Program-made: the position numbers and the translations under genes
NCBI GenBank assembly: GCA_039817885.1
Contig: JBCBUY010000043.1
Span: 1-23,899 of the forward strand
DNA: 23,899 nucleotides
Direction of reading: 5' to 3'
Source: CALLCD01 sp039817885
Lineage (GTDB): Bacteria; Pseudomonadota; Alphaproteobacteria; Caulobacterales; Hyphomonadaceae
Shown here: positions 14,559 through 20,741 of the stretch, in pieces
How positions within the stretch are numbered: the first letter of the stretch is position 1
How the letters are laid out: each line of letters begins with the position of its first letter
Notes under the pieces: generated by a model
What the model saw: the letters and a program-made list of their open reading frames with translations, nothing else
What the model was told of the DNA's origin: nothing
Database searches by the model: none

Positions 14559-15820
14559 TTGGGCAAAGTCAGCCGGGCAAACACGGCTAAAATGACGAGT
14601 AAGCCCGCCGCCAGCGCAAATGGGAGCGCGGGGTGAACAAACTCGTACACAAATGGCCCGAAGAAGGGCGACACGATGAAGCCCATACCGTTTGCTGCAA
14701 TCACCAAGCCGGCAACATTGCCCTGAAGCTCTGGCCCAACGGCAAGGGAAGCCCCGCTCGAAAAGCCCGGTCGGGCAAGCCCCTGACCAAGGCCCACCAG
14801 GAATTGCGCTGTCACCAGAACCGCAAACGCTTCGGTTGGAATGATCAGCAAAGCGCCAACGGCCAGAAGACTGGCACCGATCATCATCAATCCGCGATTG
14901 GTGAAGCGGAAGCGCGGGATGATCACAAGCTGCGCCAAGAGTGTTCCCATGGCACCGACGGAAAATGCCGGCGCTGTAAACTGCGCGGCAGCCGCCCCTG
15001 AAACGCCCATCTTGTCCATCACGGCGAAGATGAAGGTCTGGGTCAAGACGCCCGTGATCAGCGACAGGCCGACCGCGAAGATCAGGAAGGGCAGCACCCG
15101 GGGGTCTCGCCATAATCCCTTGGCGTCGGGGTTTTCAACCCGCCCAAGAGAGGCGTCTGATTTGGGAGGGCTCTGTTCAGGCAGGCGCGTGAAGACCAAA
15201 TAGGACATGACGCCTGCCGTCACAAACGTGAAGAAGACCGGGCTGAGAAGACCGAAGGTCGCCACCATGGCGGCCGCAAAGGCTGGCCCAGCGATTGCGC
15301 CCACGCTGAAGCCTGATGTGACAGACGCGATTTCTTTGGTCCGTTCTTCTTTTGTCGTGCGGTCGGCAACATAGGCCTGGGCCGAGGGCGTTGCCCCGGA
15401 TCCGATCAGTCCAAAGAACGACCGGGCAAACAGCAGGCATCCGAATATGACGAATATGCCTTCGATATGCCCCTCAAGCGCAAGCCAGGCGAACGTGCCA
15501 AACAGGAGCATGGAGAATGAATAGGCGGCCAAGCCAAGCGCCGCCACTTTGCGTCGGCCCCACTCATTCGACTTCCGCCCCCAGAAGGGGCTCGCAATTG
15601 TCCAGAGCGCGGCAGACAGGGAGAAAATTGCGCCTGCCATCCAGTCTGGCATACCGAGTTCTCGGGTTGTCGGCGGCAGCACGGCGGCGATGAGCATCGT
15701 GTTCCCGGCCCCGATCGCCAGAAGAGACGCAAAAAGGAGAGAGAAGGCACCGCGCCGATCCTTGTTTGGATTAGGGGCTGCAGGTTTCGGAGGAGGGAGA
15801 GGGTCGATAGGCGACGGCAT
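14522..15820 (-). CDS. Major facilitator superfamily transporter
   Basis: A 432-residue inner-membrane protein with about 12 hydrophobic helices. A Pro-rich cytoplasmic N-terminus (MPSPIDPLPPPKP) precedes helix 1. The loop 2-3 motif SPFWGRKSNEWGRRKVAALG is the MFS A-motif. SVGAIAGPAFAAAMV resembles the helix 5 motif C of drug/proton antiporters (DHA1 group). It is therefore probably a proton-driven exporter of small molecules, but the substrate is unknown. Codons start at an ATG with only a weak CGGGG upstream. It is convergent with the lytic transglycosylase gene, overlapping by 37 bp, and divergent from motA. A 6-bp-arm inverted repeat lies in the 143-bp gap to motA. Confidence 0.9.
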   Translation of the reverse strand: MPSPIDPLPPPKPAAPNPNKDRRGAFSLLFASLLAIGAGNTMLIAAVLPPTTRELGMPDWMAGAIFSLSAALWTIASPFWGRKSNEWGRRKVAALGLAAYSFSMLLFGTFAWLALEGHIEGIFVIFGCLLFARSFFGLIGSGATPSAQAYVADRTTKEERTKEIASVTSGFSVGAIAGPAFAAAMVATFGLLSPVFFTFVTAGVMSYLVFTRLPEQSPPKSDASLGRVENPDAKGLWRDPRVLPFLIFAVGLSLITGVLTQTFIFAVMDKMGVSGAAAAQFTAPAFSVGAMGTLLAQLVIIPRFRFTNRGLMMIGASLLAVGALLIIPTEAFAVLVTAQFLVGLGQGLARPGFSSGASLAVGPELQGNVAGLVIAANGMGFIVSPFFGPFVYEFVHPALPFALAAGLLVILAVFARLTLPNQRDVPTADTPA

Positions 15821-15845
15821 GCCCCGTAATGGTCGGACCCGCCCG

Positions 15846-15867
15846 TTGGCGCAAGAGGGTACGCCAA
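15846..15867. promoter_or_regulatory. Inverted repeat between MFS and motA genes
   Basis: TTGGCG (15846-15851) and CGCCAA (15862-15867) are perfect 6-bp arms with a 10-bp spacer, followed by the small palindrome AACCTGGGTT (15871-15880). The placement 26 bp upstream of the MFS start codon fits an operator for a divergent regulator. No regulator gene is adjacent, so this is a weak call. Confidence 0.3.
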
Positions 15868-15963
15868 TGAAACCTGGGTTACCATCAAGCCGTGGAAGGT
15901 CTTGTTTACCAAGTTTTACGACACTGTTGATGTTTGCTCGGTTTTTTCGCGAGGAGGGCTCTC

Positions 15964-16845
15964 TTGGTTCAGATTGTCGGACTGCTTATGCTGTTTGGGC
16001 TCGTGTTCGGTGCGCTGATCACTTCGAGCGCCGGCATCGCCAGCGCATTGCCATTTGAACTCGCTTTACTTGTGGGCGCGGCCCTTGGGGTTCTGTTTGT
16101 CGGGAACGCCCCCAAAACGGCGCTTGGCGCGCTCGCCGGTTTCGTTAAGGCGGTGCGCGGCCCGACCTGGAAAAAATCAGACTATCTGTCCCTACTTGGC
16201 CTGTTGCACAATCTGACAAGCAAAGCCCGGCGGGGGGGCATTGTCGCCATTGAGGATGATATCGAGCATCCTGATCGTTCGCCGGTTTTCCAATCCGCCC
16301 CAACCGTGTTGAAAGATGAGGATGCCAAAGGGCTGATTTGCAGCACATTTCGCCTGATGGGGCTCGATTTATCGGATCCCCGCCGTGCCGAGGATGCCAT
16401 GGCCCGGCAGATCGAAGCGCGGATCGATTCACGGGCGAAATCCGTAGACGCGCTCCATACAGTCGCCGATGCTTTACCGGCCCTTGGTATTGTTGCGGCG
16501 GTCATTGGGATCATCCGCGCCATGGGGGTCATTGATCAAGCACCTGAAATTATTGGCTCGATGATTGCTGTTGCGCTGCTCGGCACATTTCTGGGGGTAT
16601 TTCTCGCCTATGCCGTTGTCAGCCCCATCGCGACGCGATTTGGCCAGGTCTTGGAGGAGGAAGACGCTTTTATGGACACGATACGCCAAGTTCTGTCAGC
16701 TTATGCCTCCGGCCATCCGCCGCGCACCTGCATTGAACTCGCTCGATTAAGCATTCCATCTCGTGTACAGCCGGACGTGGACGAGCTGTCCCAAGCGCTC
16801 CACAGACACCGTTTTGCCGCCCAACGCAGGTCAGTCGCCGCTTGA
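15964..16845 (+). CDS. motA: Flagellar motor stator protein MotA (TTG start)
   Basis: A 293-residue inner-membrane stator subunit. Four membrane helices are seen: residues about 3-20, 33-50, 170-190 and 200-222. Key residues match E. coli MotA with an offset of one: R89 (R90), E97 (E98) in ARRGGIVAIEDDIEHP, P172 (P173) in LPALGIVAAV, and P221 (P222) in VSPIATRF. With MotB it forms the ion channel that drives flagellar rotation. The TTG at 15964 was chosen because GAGGAGGG (15951-15958) lies 5 bases upstream and the numbering then fits E. coli; the in-frame TTG at 15934 would put that site inside the gene. motB is not adjacent. It is followed by an unknown gene and an antiporter on the same strand. 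Confidence 0.93.
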   Translation: MVQIVGLLMLFGLVFGALITSSAGIASALPFELALLVGAALGVLFVGNAPKTALGALAGFVKAVRGPTWKKSDYLSLLGLLHNLTSKARRGGIVAIEDDIEHPDRSPVFQSAPTVLKDEDAKGLICSTFRLMGLDLSDPRRAEDAMARQIEARIDSRAKSVDALHTVADALPALGIVAAVIGIIRAMGVIDQAPEIIGSMIAVALLGTFLGVFLAYAVVSPIATRFGQVLEEEDAFMDTIRQVLSAYASGHPPRTCIELARLSIPSRVQPDVDELSQALHRHRFAAQRRSVAA

Positions 16846-16969
16846 GGTCTGATATATATGCTTGAAAAAAAAAGATAATGGCCGATTTTGCGGCGCTCGA
16901 GGGCTTTTTGGTCTACATACGACAAGCCTCGCTGCGTAACCCTTCCTTGCCCTATAGGACAGACCGATC

Positions 16970-17494
16970 ATGGCGAAATTTGACGAGTTAATCTCAACTG
17001 TGGAGGCCTATCAGGAACTCGCTGCTGAGAATTATGACCGGATACGCAGTCTCGCCGAGAGCCTGAAAGACGGCATGTGCGAGTTTATGGGGTCGAGCAC
17101 CGGGGTCTGTGTCCATCTCGTGCCGCCTGCAGGGGCGTTCAAACCGAAATCCCATGGAGACGAGGCGTTTTCTATACCGCCGCGGGGATTTCGGCCCTTG
17201 GGACCCATTGCGTTTGGCCTCGCCGTTCGGGTGTCAAAGGGCACTGATTGGCTCCGCGTCACAATGGAGTGCCATAAGGTCGGGGATGTCTTCTCGGTCA
17301 ATATTCTCGGCGGCGAGCCCTATACGTTCAGCCTCCCCCTGGCTGAACAGGATGCCGAACCATTTTATCAGCATATCTACGATCATGTTCATGACTGGTT
17401 TCAACACCGCATGGAGCGCTACAAGGAGGGCGATTATGGTAGCCGAGAGATCGGCTTCGACTTTGCTGAGGAAACTGATACCGGCGCGGTCTGA
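16970..17494 (+). CDS. Hypothetical protein between motA and an antiporter
   Basis: A 174-residue soluble protein I do not recognise. The N-terminus is a helix (residues about 1-38, FDELISTVEAYQELAAENYDR type). A probable beta-rich core spans about residues 40-125, including FGLAVRVSK, WLRVTMECHKVGDVFSVNIL and the SLPLAEQD turn. A helical C-terminal part has the His/aromatic-rich stretch FYQHIYDHVHDWFQHRMERY. There is no signal peptide or membrane helix. The spread of His residues could bind a metal, but no known motif supports this. A GGACAG sequence upstream of the ATG may serve as a ribosome binding site. The antiporter gene starts 36 bp downstream, so the two may be co-transcribed. Codon use resembles its neighbours. 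No function is proposed. Confidence 0.75.
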   Translation: MAKFDELISTVEAYQELAAENYDRIRSLAESLKDGMCEFMGSSTGVCVHLVPPAGAFKPKSHGDEAFSIPPRGFRPLGPIAFGLAVRVSKGTDWLRVTMECHKVGDVFSVNILGGEPYTFSLPLAEQDAEPFYQHIYDHVHDWFQHRMERYKEGDYGSREIGFDFAEETDTGAV

Positions 17495-17530
17495 TTGACC
17501 TTGTCCGTGTTAATTGTCTGAAGGTTGTCG

Positions 17531-19414
17531 ATGTTCGAGCACCCCGTCTTTCTTGCTGGTGGCGATGACACGCTGATTCTGTCCGTGGCGCTCATCGGAA
17601 CGCTGGGGCTAGGTGCCCAATGGGTGGCCTGGCGGCTTCAGGCTCCAGCGATCGTGCTTATGGCTCTGGCGGGGCTGATTGTAGGCCCGCTTTGGACCGT
17701 GATCACCGGCAACCCGCTTCTCAGTCCAGATGAAGAATTCGGCGATCTCCTGCGCCCCATCGTGTCACTCGCCGTTGCCGTGATCCTCTTTGAGGGCGGC
17801 CTCGTCCTCAAATTCGACAATTTGAAAGATGCCGGCCCCGCTGTCCGGCGCATGGTCTTCGTTGGAGGACCGTTGGCCTGGGGGCTCGGCGCGCTCGCAG
17901 CCCACTTCGCAGCGGGTCTCGATTGGGCAAGCTCCATCGTGTTTGCCGGTGTTATGGTCGTGACCGGTCCGACCGTCATTATGCCCTTGCTTCGCCAGTC
18001 AAAACTGTCGGGCCGCACGGGTGCTGCGCTGAAATGGGAAGGTATTGTCAACGATCCCATCGGTGCGCTCTTCGCCGTCGCCGCCTTTGAAGTTGTCCGC
18101 GTGATCTCCGGTGGGGGCAGCCCGCTGATCACAACGGTATGGGTCCTCTTTGCAGCGGCCGTAGGGGTCGGCTTGGGATACGCGTTTGGCTATCTGATTG
18201 TGCGCGCTTTCCGGGCAGGCTGGACCCCGGAATATCTCAAAGCGCCGCTGATCTTCGCCAGCGTCATCCTGTGCTATGCCATCGCCGAGGAAATCGAGAG
18301 TGAGATCGGCCTCGTCGCAGTAACGGCCTATGGCATGACCCTCGCCAATTCTCGGCTGGCCGGCTTGGTTGAATTACGTAAATTCAAGGAAGACATTGCT
18401 GTTCTCCTGGTTTCGGGCGTGTTCGTCATCCTGACAGCTAATCTGACGCCGGCGACCATTTCCGCCGCCCTGAACTGGCGCACACTCGCCTTCCTCGTCT
18501 GCATGTTGTTCATTGTTCGCCCGCTATCCATCTGGATATCGACCTACGGCACGCTTGATCGAAACGAGGCGCTACTCCTCGGTTGGATCGCACCGCGCGG
18601 TATCGTGGCGGTCGCCGTGTCCGGCCTGTTTGCCCAATTGCTGATGGATATCGAGCCTGAAAGCAGGTTCGAGTTCTCCGGGGCAGAAATGATCACGCCG
18701 CTGGCGTTTGCGATGGTGTTTGCAACGGTCGTCCTGCACGGGTTCACTATTGGGCCGCTCGCACGCTACCTGAAGCTCTCGCGCGCTGGCAAACCGGGTG
18801 TACTAATGATCGGGGTCAATCCCTGGAGCGTCGATCTCGCCCGCACGCTGAACAGTGTCGGTGTCGATACGACGCTCGCCGACAGTTCTTGGCGACGTCT
18901 CAAACCTGCACGAGAGGCCGGCCTTGAGACCTATTTTGGCGAAGTCCTTTCCGAAGAGGCAGAGCTTCGTCTCGATCATGCTCGCTTTGATATCGCCTTG
19001 GCACTCTCCGCCAATGAGCCTTACAACGCACTTGTGTCCGGCCATTTCGCTCCAGAACTCGGTCGCCACAAAGTCTACCAGCTGTCATCCCAGGACGGCG
19101 AACAGGAAGATCCGAAGACCATCAATCTCGGCGCGCGTGGCCGGACGCTTATCCGCCGCGGCCGGTCATATGATGGCCTCTTGCGTGACATCTATCGCGG
19201 CTGGGTTTTCTCCAAGACGCAATTGACCGAAGTGTATGATCTGAAAGAGTTTCGAGCCGACAGACCGGAATCCGATCCTGTCGCCGAGATTCGTCCCGAT
19301 GGGACCATTGTGTTCCTGGGACCCAATCGAGAAGCTCGGGGCGGTGAGGGGGTCACCCTTATCAGCTTTGGTCCACCGGACGCCGTAAGTGAGCTCGAGG
19401 CCGCCGCCGAGTAA
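17531..19414 (+). CDS. CPA1-family cation/proton antiporter with C-terminal RCK-like domain
   Basis: A 627-residue protein. Residues 1-410 form about 12-13 membrane helices of a Na+(K+)/H+ exchanger: VILFEGGL, the VVTGPTVIMPLLR segment, the ion-binding ND pair N174-D175 (GIVNDPIGALFAV), and WIAPRGIVAVAVSGLFA near residue 355. From about residue 419 a cytoplasmic Rossmann-type domain follows (GVLMIGVNPWSVDLARTLNSVG), like TrkA-N/RCK domains that gate transport by nucleotide binding, although the glycine motif is atypical. A further small C-terminal beta region follows. It probably exports Na+ or K+ against H+ for pH and salt balance. The ATG at 17531 has GAAGG 6 bases upstream and is preferred over a TTG two codons earlier. 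An inverted repeat follows the gene. Confidence 0.9.
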   Translation: MFEHPVFLAGGDDTLILSVALIGTLGLGAQWVAWRLQAPAIVLMALAGLIVGPLWTVITGNPLLSPDEEFGDLLRPIVSLAVAVILFEGGLVLKFDNLKDAGPAVRRMVFVGGPLAWGLGALAAHFAAGLDWASSIVFAGVMVVTGPTVIMPLLRQSKLSGRTGAALKWEGIVNDPIGALFAVAAFEVVRVISGGGSPLITTVWVLFAAAVGVGLGYAFGYLIVRAFRAGWTPEYLKAPLIFASVILCYAIAEEIESEIGLVAVTAYGMTLANSRLAGLVELRKFKEDIAVLLVSGVFVILTANLTPATISAALNWRTLAFLVCMLFIVRPLSIWISTYGTLDRNEALLLGWIAPRGIVAVAVSGLFAQLLMDIEPESRFEFSGAEMITPLAFAMVFATVVLHGFTIGPLARYLKLSRAGKPGVLMIGVNPWSVDLARTLNSVGVDTTLADSSWRRLKPAREAGLETYFGEVLSEEAELRLDHARFDIALALSANEPYNALVSGHFAPELGRHKVYQLSSQDGEQEDPKTINLGARGRTLIRRGRSYDGLLRDIYRGWVFSKTQLTEVYDLKEFRADRPESDPVAEIRPDGTIVFLGPNREARGGEGVTLISFGPPDAVSELEAAAE

Positions 19415-19429
19415 GAAGCAGTTTTGAAA

Positions 19430-19463
19430 CCGGCCGACAGGACGAATACGCCCCATCGGCCGG
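19430..19463. terminator. Probable terminator between two convergent genes
   Basis: CCGGCCGA (19430-19437) and TCGGCCGG (19456-19463) form a perfect 8-bp stem with an 18-base loop. It lies between the stops of the antiporter (+) and the DM13 lipoprotein gene (-). A short TTT follows on the minus strand; on the plus strand there is no T-run. It may serve both genes. Confidence 0.5.
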
Positions 19464-19477
19464 CCTCTATAGGTGGA

Positions 19478-19942
19478 CTATTCAGCGGTCTCTAGCGTGG
19501 CAACACCGAGGGGCACCGAGAACTGCTCACACCAAACATAGACTTCGTCATACGCGTCTGGGGTAAAGCTGACGGGCAAGCTGTAGGATTGTGCGCCTGT
19601 CTTGTTCGCAAGGGCACTCACCTGGCTTGCAGTATCGTAAGCGCCGGCCTTGCCGAAGCCGACGACAGGATCAGGGGCACCGTCCAGCGAAAAGTCATCT
19701 GCAAACACAAGCTGATAGCCATCTTCCGTGCTGACGAGTGACACACCGCCGGTTGTGATGTGGTCTGAGCGACCTTCAAATGTGCCGCTCGAAACGAGGT
19801 CGCCGGCCTCTGCGACAATAGTCTGTGCGGATGCGGCTTGCGTGGCGACAGCGTCTGCATCGCTCTGAATGTAGCTACAGGCACCAATAGTAAGGGCGAC
19901 AATTGCGGGCGCGATGATGGAAAGTGATTTGGCACGGAGCAT
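19478..19942 (-). CDS. DM13 domain-containing lipoprotein
   Basis: A 154-residue secreted lipoprotein: basic MLRAK, hydrophobic core and lipobox IGAC with Cys22. After a short tether, a single DM13 domain (about residues 48-150) shows SGTFEGRSDHITTGGVSLV, LVFADDFSLDGAPDPVV and the ending VYVWCEQFSVPLGVATL. The conserved Cys138 (VWC) is the residue proposed to make DM13 a redox or electron-transfer domain (established prediction, not proven). AAAGGA (minus strand, 19951-19956) lies 8 bases before the ATG. A good promoter (TTGACC-17-TAAATC) is placed in the region shared with a divergent TetR regulator, so TetR control is likely. A terminator-like inverted repeat follows. The physiological role is unknown. 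Confidence 0.85.
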   Translation of the reverse strand: MLRAKSLSIIAPAIVALTIGACSYIQSDADAVATQAASAQTIVAEAGDLVSSGTFEGRSDHITTGGVSLVSTEDGYQLVFADDFSLDGAPDPVVGFGKAGAYDTASQVSALANKTGAQSYSLPVSFTPDAYDEVYVWCEQFSVPLGVATLETAE

Positions 19943-19989
19943 GGTAATAGTCCTTTGAAGCTTTAGATCTGATGTGAGTCATTTGCGTC

Positions 19990-20035
19990 TTGTTGACGAG
20001 CATGATTTAGGAGTAACGTACCGATTGGTCAACAA
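19990..20035. promoter_or_regulatory. Divergent control region with TTGTTGAC inverted repeat
   Basis: TTGTTGAC (19990-19997) is mirrored by GTCAACAA (20028-20035), perfect 8-bp arms 30 bp apart. On the minus strand the right arm supplies the -35 TTGACC (20027-20032). A 17-bp spacer and -10 TAAATC (20004-20009) complete a good promoter for the DM13 gene, with transcription starting near 19997. The left arm could supply a -35 (TTGACG) for tetR, but no good -10 follows it. Confidence 0.55.
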
Positions 20036-20043
20036 TACAAGTT

Positions 20044-20057
20044 TCACGAGTACGTGA
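20044..20057. promoter_or_regulatory. Putative TetR operator at the tetR start codon
   Basis: TCACG-AGTA-CGTGA is a 14-bp inverted repeat ending 1 bp before the tetR ATG (20059). Its position and symmetry suit a TetR-family homodimer and autoregulation. It also takes the place where a ribosome binding site would be expected; none is visible. Confidence 0.45.
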
Positions 20058-20058
20058 T

Positions 20059-20673
20059 ATGAATAAAACCCTTAAACCGGCGGCCGGTCGTCCCCGAGAG
20101 TTCGATGAAGCGAAGGCGCTTCAAGACATACGCGGTGTGTTTTGGACGAAGGGCTATGAAGGCACCTCCCTGTCGGATCTCGTTGAGGCAACAGGCGTCC
20201 GCCGTGCCAGTCTCTACAAGGCGTTCGGCAATAAGAAACAGATGTATCTACGCGCCCTGGAGCTGTATGAGCGTGAGGCGATCGATGATGTGTGCCGGGC
20301 GCTATTGGACCCGGGCGATCCGCTTCAAAAGCTCGACTGGTTCCTCTCCTTACCGGGTCAGGCGAGATGGCATGACCATGATGATCGCGGGTGTTTCCTA
20401 TGCAATGCGACGGCGGATCAGGCGGCCTTTGACGATGACATAAAACGGCGCGTACGCGAGGGTCAGGCAAAGCTCGCCCATGCGCTGGAACAGACCCTGA
20501 CGGACATCTCGACCACGCCTGCTGCCATTGAGCCCGCCGCGCAGGCGAGTTTGCTGATCGGCGTTTACACCGGACTGCGTATTCTCGCGCGAAGCGGGGC
20601 CGCACTGGATATGCTGGATCAAATACGCCGGGAGACGCTTCGGGGCATCGACGCCGCACGCCCGACAGCTTGA
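20059..20673 (+). CDS. TetR/AcrR family transcriptional regulator
   Basis: A 204-residue regulator. The N-terminal TetR DNA-binding domain spans about residues 10-60: GRPREFDEAKALQDIRGVFWTKGYEGTSLSDLVEATGVRRASLYKAFGNKKQMY, with the helix-turn-helix in the second half. The C-terminal ligand-binding and dimerisation domain includes GCFLCNATADQAAFDDDI, which resembles TetR subgroups (AefR/NemR-like) that contain reactive Cys residues; two Cys lie in this stretch. That suggests sensing of an electrophile or oxidant, which is an inference. It is divergent from the DM13 lipoprotein gene, its most likely target, and convergent with the TIR-WD40 gene 68 bp away. No ribosome binding site is seen before the ATG. 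Confidence 0.9.
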   Translation: MNKTLKPAAGRPREFDEAKALQDIRGVFWTKGYEGTSLSDLVEATGVRRASLYKAFGNKKQMYLRALELYEREAIDDVCRALLDPGDPLQKLDWFLSLPGQARWHDHDDRGCFLCNATADQAAFDDDIKRRVREGQAKLAHALEQTLTDISTTPAAIEPAAQASLLIGVYTGLRILARSGAALDMLDQIRRETLRGIDAARPTA

Positions 20674-20700
20674 CCGCCGTCCACCGCTGACCCCCGGATC

Positions 20701-20713
20701 GAGGCCCGGCCTC
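20701..20713. other. Small hairpin between tetR and the TIR-WD40 gene
   Basis: GAGGC (20701-20705) and GCCTC (20709-20713) form a 5-bp stem with a CCG loop between two convergent stops. No T-run follows on either strand. It is weak as a terminator. Confidence 0.25.
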
Positions 20714-20741
20714 CGCAAGGCTCGTCTCGGCGACAGTTGAG

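Noticed and set aside
16846..16969. Terminator or small RNA in the motA downstream gap
   Set aside because: An A9 run near 16864-16872 and a TTTTT at 16909-16913 are seen, but no convincing stem precedes the T-run.
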